Of a DNA stretch of 64,000 nt, positions 50,340-60,699 are shown one piece after another. Position numbers and translations under genes: made by a program. Numbering within the stretch: position 1 is the stretch's first letter; each line of letters opens with the position of its first letter. Location of the stretch: assembly GCA_023846275.1 (NCBI GenBank), contig CM043877.1, positions 16,784,607 through 16,848,606 of the forward strand, written 5' to 3'. The notes under the pieces were generated by a model that saw only the letters and a list, made by a program, of their open reading frames with translations, searched no databases and had not been told where the DNA came from. Source of the DNA: Vanilla planifolia. Taxonomy: Eukaryota > Streptophyta > Magnoliopsida > Asparagales > Orchidaceae.

Positions 50340-51926
50340 TTATGTATACATATTTCTTCTAAAAAAGCAATCTTTCATAGTACGTTCAGGTTTACAACAA
50401 TAAAAACAAACAATATTTGATGGCCTATGCATGTTTATGTATTTAGGTTTTTCAAAATTGAAGATATGTGAAAAACAATAAACATGTGAAGCATAAGAAG
50501 TATGTGAAGATTTTCTCATTCTACCATGCTCAAAAAATAATATTTTTTCTTTCAAAACCAAAATATCATGCTTTAAAGAAATATTTTCAATGATAAGGGA
50601 AGCCTTTTCCTCACATATATATTGATTTTTTATTCTTTTCTTTTCATCTTCTTTTATAAAAAAATCAAGTAATTCAACTTTTTCTTTGTAAGTCTTTTTT
50701 AATTTTTTATGAGCAATCATTAAAGAAGTCAATGCATTCATAATTTCAATATAATTACTTTCAAGAACATCTCTTGTCCAAGTGCTTAACTTATTTTTTT
50801 CTTCTTCTTCACTTGAAGATATTGAAGATGCCTTATTTGTCATAAAACAAATCATCCCGTCTTCTTCTCTATTTGAGCTTGAAATGTCCGAGTCTTCGGA
50901 AGCACTCCATGTAGCTTGGAAAGCTTTCTTTTTTATCAAGTTCTTTTTCTTCTTTTTCTTTTCCTCCTTCAAATGCTTGTCCTCGAGCTTTGGACATTCC
51001 GGTTTAATCTGACCGGTTTGACCACACTCAAAGCAAGTTGGTGGCCTCTTCCTCTCCTTGTTGCTCTTCTTCTTCCATTTCTTATTAAGAAAACATTTTA
51101 CCAATTTTTTTGTTAGATCGTTAACATGCAAACTTACCTCATCCTCCAGATCTGTGGAAGAGGTGGAAGTGAAATCTGAATCACATTTGGTGGCTTTGAA
51201 GACCATGGGTTCTTCCTTCTTCCTTTCATGTTTTAGCTTGCTTGTAAAAGCCTCTTTCATAAGTCTCATTGTCATCTCTATTTCGACAGTGAGAAGTTCC
51301 CCAAGGAGTTTATTCAATGAAAGTTTGTTGACATCTTTAGCCGCTTTAATAGCCGTTGCAAGGGTATCATATTTTTTTGGAAGGATTCTCAAAATTTTCC
51401 TTATTAGGTCACCATTTGAGAATGTCTTCCCAAGATTTGCCTAGCCATTTGTAATGTTATTAAATCTTAAAAACATACTTTTAATACTCTCATCGAGATT
51501 CATTCTAAAAAGCTCATAGTCAAGGGTGAGGATGTTGATCTTTGTCTCTTTCACTTGTGAGGTGCACTCACAAGTTACTTCGAGTTTTTTGCACACCTCA
51601 AATGTGTTTTGCAAATTCATAATTTGTGTGAATTCACTAAGAGAAATTTCACAATGAAGATAGTTCAAGGCCCTAGCATTCAATTAAGCCAATTTTTTGT
51701 GCTTAACATTAAGCTCACTAAAAGGCTTGACTTCATTAGTAGAAGAATTTTTAGGAAGTTCACAAGCCTTAGTCATAACATCCCATAATTCCAAATCGAT
51801 AGATTGAATAAAAATTATAAAACGGGTTTTCCAATATAAGTAAAATTCTCCTTTAAACAAAGGAGGGCGATTTGAGGAAAATCCTTCACAAAAGGTTGCA
51901 CTCATATCAACCAAAGAGGAAGCCAT
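50340..51926 (-). pseudogene. Copia gag, three open segments broken by two stops
   Basis: The start at 51926 (MASSLVDMSATF, then RPPLFKGEFYLYWKTR) is the usual copia gag opening, in which the element's RNA-binding capsid domain begins RPP-F-G-Y--WK. Segments 51926-51684, 51683-51441 and 51392-50340 follow one another with a stop at each of the first two junctions. The middle one has LDESIKSMFLRFNNI and the last begins LRILPKKYDTL, both standard gag core words. A zinc knuckle at about 51000-51045 reads CFECGQTGQIKPEC, with the zinc-binding His replaced by Gln. A Lys-rich stretch, a Ser/Glu-rich stretch and a predicted coiled coil follow, and a second knuckle-like CCKPERTMKDC lies near the end. 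The last frame is 350 codons, unusually long for a dead element. Confidence 0.9.
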
Positions 51927-52030
51927 AAAACCAAAAAAAATCTCAAAACCACAAAAAAAATGTGAGAAAGCCTTCTCTTAGCACAAGCGGATCTCCCACG
52001 TGATGTTACTCGCGTAATTTGGGATTCCTT

Positions 52031-52042
52031 GCTCTAATACCA
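52031..52042 (-). other. Primer-binding site, initiator tRNA-Met type
   Basis: TGGTATTAGAGC on the minus strand, two bases after the LTR terminus (TTCA). This differs by one base from TGGTATCAGAGC, the complement of the plant initiator tRNA-Met 3' end used by most copia elements. Confidence 0.88.
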
Positions 52043-52044
52043 AT

Positions 52045-53254
52045 TGAAGTCCTTTGTGCTTAAAGTAAACCCACAATAGGGGGTAAATTGTGATAAGTAA
52101 AGTTTTGAGATTTTTTTTCAATTTTTTGTTTAAATTAAAACTTAAATCTTTTAAACAAAAACAAGAAAGAGAAGTAAAATAGTACACAAAAGATTTTTAA
52201 AGTGGTTCGACTCAAAATCAAGCCTACATCCACCCCCAACCGGTGTTGGGAAAAAGCCACTAAAATTTACCAAATTACAAGCGAGGTTTTGCGTAAGGCT
52301 CACCTTGAACCTACTTGGGATTTTACTTACGGCTAATCCCGAACATACTTGAGTTTTTTTCCGGGCTCCACTCAAACCCCAGGCTTTTGCACAATTGCTG
52401 GGATGCCCTTACCCCAAAGAAACAAATACAAAAATGGCAACAAAGTATAAACTTAAAACAATTTAAAGAAGTATGAGGCACACTCAAAAATCAAAAAGAT
52501 GGAGAATAAAAATTAAAAATAGTTGAAGCAAAACCCTTCAATTTTGGGTTCCTTCTTGCAACTTTGACTTTGTGAATTTTGGAAGCACCGTAAGCACTTG
52601 AAATTACTCGAAATTGTGATTTGAAAACTTTGAGAACTTAGCAATTGTAATCTCTAAGAGTTCTTCATCCTTCCCTATTTATAGAGCTCAATTTGAGCTC
52701 TAAATCCACTCCCAACGGCTCTAAAACAAACTAGCAATTTGGGTAAAGGACGCAAAGCAGTCACTTTTTGATTTGAAGGCTGAAATGGATGTTTCTGATT
52801 GAATCCTGATTTTACCATTCGAGATCAATCCTGATTGTTGGACCTAGGCGGCCTTGATTTGGGCTTTCCACAGATCTGCTCAGGTTCGATTCTCCTGCTT
52901 GTCATTTGCTTCCTGCATTTTACCTTGATTAATCTTAACCGTCGGATCGCGCCTGCCCGTCCGCCATCATTAACAATCGGATTGGACTTTAGTCCCTCAT
53001 TGCCCAAATAACTTTGCCATTACGCTCAATAAGGAATTCGGTTCGTATGTCTCTCGAGTCGTTTGGGGTTGGCTCCCCCATTTCTCGACCAAAATTTCAT
53101 CACTTGGTCCTGGTTGACTTGATCTCGCACTGTTTCGTTCAGCTTTCCCTGCGGGCTGATTTCGCCCTATTCCGTTCGGCCTTCCCTGCGGCCTTCTTCC
53201 TTTGCCTTCGGGCTACGCTCGCCCCTTCCGGGTCAATCCAACAAGGGTGTAACA
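52045..53254 (-). repeat. 5' LTR of the 47.5-53.3 kb element (internally deleted)
   Basis: The plus strand begins TGAAGTCC (LTR end ...GGACTTCA) and ends GGTGTAACA. It matches the left LTR from aaagttttgagatttt to gggtcaatccaacaa at 53245, then jumps straight to the terminal gggtgtaaca. The roughly 600 bp present in the left LTR between these points are missing. TATA: CTATAAATAGGG on minus near 52672-52683. Confidence 0.88.
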
Positions 53255-53834
53255 CCTAACCCAACAGGCAACTTTCCCAACCGAATGCATTCATACCCTA
53301 ACCCCTCTTACCCTAATTTCTAGCTTTGAAATGATCGGAGGAGAAGGACAAGGGATAAGGAGAGGGCTGAGTGGAGATGCATGATCACTGAGAGCAACGG
53401 GGAAGAGGGATCAACAATAATAGCCATGGAAGAGCAGGAGAGGGCTAAGAGAGGTATGCCATCATCATATGGAGTCAAGAAGAGAGAGAGGGGTAGCTTG
53501 CATTGAGGAGGCGAGTTTTGAACGAGTGCCGCAGAAATTCAGTTAAAACTTGGGTATCAGTGTGACAATTTTTTTATAGATGATGATGTAGAACCAAACT
53601 CAAGAATGAATCAACATCCATAAAGGCTTTGTCAAACATATAACACAACTAATATCATAATGAAATCATAGTTGATAAACATAATCTAGATTGCACTGGA
53701 AAGTGGAACATATTTGGCCAAATCAAATTCATGAAGAAAAAAGTTAGAATTTGCTGGCATGCCCAAATTTTGCTAAGCTTAAAGTTGCACACGACTAATT
53801 CTTGTGTTTGTTGCCTTACTTGAAATTGGTGTTC
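53255..53834. other. Host or unclassified sequence beside the element
   Basis: A less AT-rich stretch with purine-rich runs (ggagaaggacaagggataagg, agaagagagagagggg). No frame with a recognisable domain. It is single-copy within the window. Confidence 0.35.
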
Positions 53835-54024
53835 CTAACCTCCTAGAATGTGTCTTGTTCATACGTTTTCCATTGTAGAATAGAAGAATTTGTATTGGAA
53901 TTTCTGGGAATGGAAGTTAGCTAAAGTAGGCATACAGAAACTGTTAGAACATCATCTTTTCTTGGATGGCTCCATAATTAGAGAAATAGAAAATGCATTT
54001 TGGCAAAATTTGGAAGTTCCATTT
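53835..54024. repeat. 190-bp direct repeat, left copy, flanking an LTR
   Basis: It starts ctaacctcctagaatg and ends gaagttccattt, directly before the LTR. It is identical to 55792-55981 except for one base (gttttcc versus gttttct). It is host sequence: to its left the DNA is unique, and to the right of the second copy the host sequence continues. Confidence 0.95.
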
Positions 54025-55791
54025 GTTGTACCCTTTGATGTGATAATTACAAAACCAAGCTATTTATTACTGAAGGAATTTTTGAGACATGTGCAAGATG
54101 TTTTATAATTAAATGTCTTTTTATTTCTCTTGAATTTGATATGTCAAAACCTTGAGATTATGTGGCACACTAGTAGTATTAACATTTAAAAATATTATAA
54201 AATTATTTAATAATGAATTTTCATTTTTGGGCCAAGCATATTTGACAAAATGTATAGACATGGGTATTTGATTTTTTAATATTATTATGGAATCGTTTTT
54301 TACGAATTTCTTTTCATAGCCACTTAATTAACTTATAATACTATAAGAATATAAAATTATTTTTATACACTTATATTCAAATTTGTAGCTAAAAAATTCG
54401 TCAAAAATACCCTAAAACAGCAAAAGTCTCGGGAAAAAGCACTGTAGCATGGGCGGGTCGACCCGGCGTCAAAATAGCCCGTCCAGGCCTTTTAGAAATA
54501 AAAAATATAAAAATTTGGTTGACCCGAAGGGGCGAGCAAAGCGCGCCGAGAGCAGCTCGGCTAGCGCTGGTCAACGGTCAACGGAACAGTGCCTGGCTAA
54601 GCCAAGCCTGCCGAGAGGAGCTCGGCTAAGTCTAACTACAGCGCGGTCAACGGTCAAAGAACAGTGCATGGCTAAGTCAACCTGAACCGGGTGATGAAAT
54701 CCCGGTCAAGGAGGGGGGGAGCCAGCCCCAAAGTGGCTCGCAGGTTAAACGACACAAATCTATTATAAAGCGCTGTGCAAAATTGCATTCTGCAGTGTGG
54801 GACAAAATCCCACCTTATAACTTCGGCAGGATCCAAAGGCGCAGATCATGCCCGCCCAGATCCAACGGGCGAGAGTAATCTCGAACGGCTGTTTAATCAG
54901 CGCCGTTCGTTCAGCGCGCAGGATCCAAAGGCGCAGATCAAGCCCGCCCAGATCTAACGGGCGAGAGTAATTTCGAACGGCTGTTTAATCAGCGCCGTTC
55001 GTTCAGCGCGTGGGATCCAATGGTTCAGATCAAGTCCGCCCGGATCAGACGGTCTGGAGATGATCAAGCCGAGAAGTCCATCCAGCCGTCCATTCTTGAA
55101 GTGGGATCGGACGGCTGCTGCTCTCCTTTTCGGGCTTCAGGCAACGGCTATTTTCCGGTTTCTTTTTTACCGTTTTTCTAGCCGTTTGGAATTGCTTTTT
55201 GGTGGACTATATATATAGGACATCTTACAATTTATTCATTGATGAATCCACTTGCAAACTTCCTCAAGAACTAAAGAAAAAGGCCAAAACCGAGAGCAAC
55301 AATTGGCATACTTGTGGGAGCTACGGGCTCAACCTTCTTCTCAAATTTCAACAGCTTTCTTCCACATTTCGTTGCATCATTCGGTAACATTTAGTTGTGC
55401 CACTTTGCTTTGAGAAATTAAAGGTGCAGGATTTTTGTGTGCATTGCTATTGTAAAAATTGTATGCATTATTGTAGCCGGATTTGTTCGGATTTTTGGTG
55501 TCTCGTTGGAGCACCGGTTGTACTTGGTTTACCCCTACCGGCTTCGGCAAAAGGGAGTGATTAGTGGAAGCCCGATCGGGTTGATCGGGGGTGGATGTAG
55601 GCACGGGTTTGGCCGAACCACCTAAAAATCTTTGTCTTTTGTTTGCTTGTCTTATTATTGCACTTTTCGTTTTTATTTCACAATTTATTTACAAACGTTT
55701 TTAATTGAAAGATTTTTCAAAATCTAAATTTTAGTGAAAAACACAATTCACCCCTCCCCTCTTGTGCGTTGTTCTCACACGATTTACATCA
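54024..55791 (+). mobile_element. LTR of the 25.9-kb family, opposite orientation, between 190-bp repeats
   Basis: It starts TGTTGTACC and ends TTACATCA. From about 54066 it follows the reverse complement of the solo LTR at 25.9 kb closely (gaatttgatatgtc, gggccaagcatatttgac, gggcgggtcgacccg). A TATA (ctatatatatagg) lies near 55207. The first 60 bp or so are rearranged, with roughly 100 bp missing compared with the solo LTR. It contains an internal tandem repeat with a 92-bp period (54828 onward). No gag, pol, PBS or PPT is present. Open frames within it have no protein motif. Its closest relative in the window is the 25.9-kb solo LTR rather than the 47.5-kb element. Confidence 0.9.
54828..55030. 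repeat. 92-bp tandem repeat inside the LTR, two copies plus partial third
   Basis: Units start at 54828, 54920 and 55012 with aggatccaaaggcgcagatca (third copy altered). Each contains GAACGGC...GCCGTTC around a 12-nt centre, an inverted repeat able to form a small hairpin. The first two units differ at only a few bases. The unit is GC-rich and is close to the region matching the ccgttggatcc words of the solo LTR. Confidence 0.88.
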
Positions 55792-55981
55792 CTAACCTCC
55801 TAGAATGTGTCTTGTTCATACGTTTTCTATTGTAGAATAGAAGAATTTGTATTGGAATTTCTGGGAATGGAAGTTAGCTAAAGTAGGCATACAGAAACTG
55901 TTAGAACATCATCTTTTCTTGGATGGCTCCATAATTAGAGAAATAGAAAATGCATTTTGGCAAAATTTGGAAGTTCCATTT
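55792..55981. repeat. 190-bp direct repeat, right copy
   Basis: 189 of 190 bases equal the left copy. It follows directly after the LTR end (TTACATCA) and then runs into unique sequence (tattttatctgcttg). A frame through it (from 55847) continues 96 codons but has no recognised domain. Confidence 0.95.
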
Positions 55982-57739
55982 ATTTTATCTGCTTGTAAGG
56001 TAAAATTACATTCTTTGAGACTTTTCTTTGATCGGATATATCAAAATTTTATAAGATCTACCTGCCAAGAGATGGCTAAGAAAACCAAAAAAACCACGAG
56101 TCTAGCTTGTAATAAAGGTCAAATCCTTTGGTGGTAATGAGGTTGGACAAAATTTAGGACTCAAATGATTCTTAGTTAAGAAAAGATGTTATCCATTTGA
56201 TTCACCATCTCCTAATCTTTTTAAACTTGGTACCAACACCCAAACTTTTAGTGGGCTCAATCGTAATGCCATCAAACAGGGTAAAGGGATGAGACAACAT
56301 GACTGAAGCGTTGACTATACATTGTCATTTCTATGGAAGCCCATCATCATATCTCGTTGTTATCATCAATTGTTGATCAAAGTGATAAGCAGCCCTGTAG
56401 TAGCCTAATACGCCACCAAGTCCCAAAGCCCCAAGTGATGAAGGCTTTTCACAACCTCCTCCAAGATGGATCGGATGTCATGGAGATACATCTAACCCTT
56501 CATTTGAGCCTCATCGACGATGCTTTTGGCAAGGCAATCCCTAGCCGTGGCCCTGAATAGGTGATCTTCGACTTTCCAAAGTTTGTTTCAGAGCGCCTTG
56601 TTCTCCCACTGCTGAAGTGCTTCGATCCTAGCCATCTAAGCTAGTTAATTCTTATCCATTGAAAGCTAAGTTATAGTGCTTTGCCAAACCTAATGTTAGA
56701 AGCTGCTGGTATAATTTGCAGGGTATTCTAACGTTTCGTTTGCTACTAAGAATGGGAAGGCGATTATTAAGACACATATACAGGTACCTTCTCTCCCCTT
56801 CTACCACAATTCACAAGCATTGCTTATTAGATTTTCTACCTTTTAATGTCTATGTTTGTTTTTCTCTGTAACAATTGACTGTTTTAAGGTCAATCTAGTT
56901 ACAGTTCAAATTGCTAAATCGAACAAGATAATAACAAATCACTAAAAAAATTCAAAATTCAAAAGTTTATGATTGATTGGTTTAAAGATGGGTTAAATTT
57001 TTGAAATGAAGATCAGTACACAGCCATAGTTGAATCTCCAAAGGATTCATTCAACTTGGATTTGATGTATGCGCATTGCATTTTGTAAGAATTAACAAGC
57101 ATGTGTGATTAGGCTAGATGCTTAGAATTGTACCTTCAATTTTTTTTTTAACAAAACAAGTTTGTTTCCTGTTCTTGAGTTAATTAATCCTGTTGCAAGC
57201 CAATTTCATCGTCTCTGTTAGCAACAATCATGTGCTAGAATGGGCGGAGAACATATTGATTAGGGCATTCAGCTTTGCACCTTGCTTATCTGCTGTGGTA
57301 CCCATAACTGTCGCCAAATTGCATATCGCTCAGCAGAAGTACTCATCAACTCCACATCATACTCCAGCTTACTCAGAAATGAAGGTTTGGCCTCAGGCCC
57401 TCTTGTCGTCATGCAAGATTTGTATAGACCTTATCTTGGCATCATTTCTTGCACTAATCTTTTTGGCATCCTATTGTTGATCATCTTGGAATTTATATTT
57501 TGATAACTCAAAGATTTGCCCTGCCATATAACATTTGAATTGAAAGTGTTCGATATTTTCTTTTTCTTATTTTTCATCACAATGCCTTCTTCACCTAAAC
57601 ACAACACTTGATATTCTCAATTTGCATGCCCGTCGTTTTTCATTCTATTCCCATTACTGGTATGGTAAATTGTTGCCAGCCGTACACCTTGAAACATAGT
57701 GCTTAAGTCTATGTTGTGAGCCAGTCCTTTCAATTGCAT
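55982..57739. other. Unrecognised region with possible exon-like pieces
   Basis: Two short plus-strand pieces have exon features. 56722-56783 lies between a pyrimidine-poor ttgcag acceptor and a GTACCT donor and reads YSNVSFATKNGKAIIKTHIQ. 57200-57384 is open, lies between an AG and a GTTTGG, and reads NFIVSVSNNHVLEWAENILI and onward. The second is also open on the minus strand (KLEYDVELMSTSAERYAIW). At 56400-56640 a minus-strand reading MARIEALQQWENKAL, then LHDIRSILEEVVKSLHHLGL, looks like a broken helical protein. I recognise none of these; they may be remains of a host gene or of a mobile element. Confidence 0.25.
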
Positions 57740-58036
57740 GACTTGATAATAATAAATGAATAATGGTTCAAGAGAGCTAACTATCCAATTTAGATTTTAA
57801 TCCATGTTTAAAATACTAAATTTAATTTAAAATTTACCAATGAAAGATAGCATGATTTGCACAATATAAATATTATTGTCTTTAGATGAAGATTGAATGA
57901 CTTTAAATGAGTAGATGTACAAAGATCACATACTCATTACACTCTTAAAATATATGATTGTTGAAGTGCAACTAAAGTAAATTTGAGTTCATCATTAATC
58001 AAACCCTAATTGTGAATGCAACATTAAAATTTTGAA
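57740..58036. repeat. 297-bp direct repeat, left copy, flanking a copia insertion
   Basis: It starts gacttgataataataaatg and ends aaattttgaa. It matches 62022-62318 along its full 297 bp without gaps, with about 12 substitutions (about 96% identity by eye). It is AT-rich host sequence without a gene. Confidence 0.94.
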
Positions 58037-58065
58037 GGTATGGCGCAGGTATGGCCAAGTCGAAG

Positions 58066-58347
58066 AACAAAATTTACATACTAAATAAGGCATTGTATGG
58101 CTCAAAGCAAGCACCGAGAGCATGGTACAGTCAGATTGATAAGTACTTCATGCAGAAAGAATTTAAGAAAAGCAAGTGCGAGCCAACTTTATATGTCAAG
58201 AAACGAAATACGGATATTTTAATTGTCTCGTTATATGTTGATGATTTGATTTACACGGGCAATAATGAGGAGATGCTAAAAGAGTTCAAGAAAAATAGGA
58301 TAGAGACATATAAGATGAGTGATCTTGGCTTGCTGCATTATTTTCTG
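58066..58347 (+). pseudogene. Inverted copia RT fragment (plus-strand arm)
   Basis: A 99-codon frame (58051-58350) reads [20 protein letters not shown], then LIVSLYVDDLIYTGNN, then TYKMSDLGLLHYFL. This is the copia RT core with intact YVDD box. It is the mirror copy of 58672-58390. Both arms start at gaacaaaattta and both end at the HYF codons. The plus arm has a cleaner YVDD motif than the minus arm, which has lost one Asp codon (YVDLIY). Confidence 0.93.
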
Positions 58348-58389
58348 TGATATAAAGATGTCTGTATTATCTTGGCATACTTCTATACC

Positions 58390-59470
58390 CAAAAAATAAT
58401 GTAACAAGCCAAAATCACTCATCTTATATGTCTTCATCATATCTTTCTTGAACTCTTTTAACATCTCATTATTGCCCGTGTAAATCAAATCAACATATAA
58501 TGAGACAATTAAAATATCTGTACTTCGTTTCTTGACATAAAAAATTGGCTCGCTCTTGCTTTTCTTAAATTATTTCTTCGTAAAGTACTTATCAATCTGA
58601 CTATACCATGCTCTCGGTGCTTGCTTTAAGATGTACAATGCCTTCTTTAGCTTGTAAATTTTGTTCTCTCCTCCTTCAGCGAGAAATCCTTCTGGCTATT
58701 CAACATATATTTCTTCTTCAAGATAGTCATTCAAGAAAGCAGACTTGACGTCAAGCTGATACAATCGTCACTTCTTTTGAGTAACTAGAGCAACAACTGT
58801 TCTTATTGTCTATAGCCTTACTACAGGAGCATATGTCTCATAATAATCAATGTCATGTTTCTGTTTGAAGCCTTTCGCCACGAGCCTTGCTTTATATTTT
58901 TGAACTGTGTCATCTGGGTTTAGCTTTGTCTTGTAAACCCATTTAATACCAATCACCTCACGGTCTTTTGGTCATATCTACCAACTCCCAAGTATTATTC
59001 TTTTCTATCATGTGAATTTTGTCTTCCATGGCTTTTACCCAGTTATTGTGTTTTTCAGCTTCTTCAAAGCTTTGAGGCTCAACTAGTGAGAAATTACATG
59101 ACTCGTATATTTCTATTAAACTTTGTACTCGTCTCGGAGCAGACTCTGGTGTTGTTAACTCTTCTCTGAAGCTAGTACTACATCTTGGGCTTGAACTATG
59201 ACTGGAAGTTGAGCTCGAACTCGAACTTGACTCTTATTGTCTTTGAGTGTCATCTGGACCATGCATCTCTATCACTATAGAGTAATTGGCTGCCCCAATG
59301 AGATAGTAGTTGGTGATGATTGATTTTCACGTATCTTCTCTTCTTCCCAATTCCAGAAAGCTTTCTCATCAAACACATCTCTACTAATTATTAACTTTTT
59401 CTTTTTTAAATTGTACAACCTGTACCCTTATGTTCCATCAGTATAGCCAATACATATGCATCTTTCACTC
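58390..59470 (-). pseudogene. Copia RT of the one-LTR element (minus-strand arm and linker)
   Basis: On the minus strand from about 59450 down to 58690 come the integrase-RT linker and the RT N-terminal part, with stops. From 58672, [19 protein letters not shown], then VKKRSTDILIVSLYVD, then TYKMSDFGLLHYFLGIEVCQ. The catalytic YVDD is reduced to YVD by loss of a codon. Translation past 58390 runs into the spacer and the other arm, so the C-terminal thumb and RNase H are absent. Confidence 0.85.
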
Positions 59471-59473
59471 TTG

Positions 59474-60000
59474 TCATCCAATTTCGATCTTTTCTCGGCT
59501 GGAATATGAGCATAACACACAACTAAAGATCCTCATGTGATTGATCACAGGCTTCAAACCACTCCATGCTTCAAATAGAGTTCGATTTGGAACTGATTTT
59601 GTTGGACATCTATTTAAGATATAAACAACAGTGTTAACTGCTTCTGCCCAAAATGTATTAGGCATATCCTTCTCTTTAAGCATTGATCTAGCCATCTCGA
59701 CAATCGTACAATTCCTTCTCTCAGCTACACCATTCTGTTGAGGAGTATAGGTAGTCGTCAATTGTCTTTGAATGCCTTGTTTTTCACAGAAACAATCAAA
59801 GTTTCTTGAAGTAAATTCACCACTTCTATCGCTTCGTAACACTTTAATTTTACGATTGCTTTGATTCTCGACCATAGCCTTGAACTTTTTAAATACTTCA
59901 AAAACTTCTAACATTTCTTTTAAAAAATAAACTCATGTCATCCTCGTATAATCATCAACGAAGATTAAGAAATACCAATTTTGACCTTGCGACGAGGTCT
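59474..60000 (-). pseudogene. Copia integrase of the one-LTR element
   Basis: A 146-codon open frame (59914-59474) carries KVLRSDRSGEFTS with the second catalytic Asp, then TYTPQQNGVAERRN with the catalytic Glu, and FWAEAVNTVVYILNRCPTKS. The upstream part, with the first catalytic Asp in FLIFVDDYTRM, lies at about 59925-59980, separated by a stop or frame change. Integrase would join element cDNA to nuclear DNA with 5-bp staggered cuts; this copy is interrupted. Confidence 0.9.
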
Positions 60001-60699
60001 GCATCTTTCCACATATGTCAATATGGACTAGCTCTAGTAGTGCACATGCTCTTCAAGATCCTCCATGTAGAAAAGAAGCTCGATGTTGTTTGCCAAAAAT
60101 ACATCCTTCACAAGTGCTCGAGATCGTGTTGATAAATGGTAGGCCTTGTACCATGTTTTTAGCTTTTAACAACTTCAAAGCTTTATAGTTTAAATGGCTG
60201 TACCTTTTATGTCAGAAGTCTGAGCAATCTACTACTTCAATTTGTAATGCCACTTCTGAAGCATAATTGATTTTCAGCGGAACATTCTGAACCTTTCCAT
60301 GTCAACTTTTGCTAACAACTGATTTTTGTTTCTTTGATCAAATATCTTATAACCACCATCTTCAAAATTAATTGTGTACCTATTTTGTAATAACTGTCCA
60401 ACACTTAATAAATTTTGCTTTAAATCAGGAACTAGCTACACATCTCGAAGAAACTTTGGCCCTATCTTTGTTTGCATAAGAATATTGCCCTTACCTTTAG
60501 CTTGAGCTAGAGAACCATTTCCCATACATACCCTAGTTTCATATGATGCATCAATGTCTCGGAATAATTTTTTGTTACTTGTCATGTGGTTTGTTCAACC
60601 ACTGTCCAGGTTCCAAGTATCATCTTTTTCTTCTTTTGCAGAATGGCACGCATAGAAAATAGTTTCCGATCTTCCTTTTCTTCAGTGAAATTTGCTCGA

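Larger units (their letters stand above)
47481..53254 (-). mobile_element. Ty1/copia-type LTR retrotransposon, gag-bearing deletion derivative
   Basis: Layout on the minus strand: 5' LTR 53254-52045, PBS 52042-52031, gag 51926-50340, pol remnants 50040-49418, PPT 49244-49232, 3' LTR 49231-47481. The LTRs clearly correspond over about 1.1 kb. The 3' LTR lacks its outer 55 bp or so. The 5' LTR lacks about 600 bp near its start but keeps the terminal TGTTACACC. With the outer end of one LTR missing, no target duplication can be read. The element keeps signals for priming, polypurine-primed synthesis and RNA packaging but has lost integrase and most of RT, so it could only have moved with help from a complete relative. 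Confidence 0.9.

Noticed and set aside
53835..55981. The 190-bp repeats as part of the LTR
   Set aside because: The LTR has its own TG...CA ends that match the solo LTR at 25.9 kb. The 190-bp segment is absent from that and the other family copies.
58051..58350. Functional reverse transcriptase gene on the plus strand
   Set aside because: It is only the inverted arm of a fold-back, lacks the N- and C-terminal parts of RT and has no promoter.
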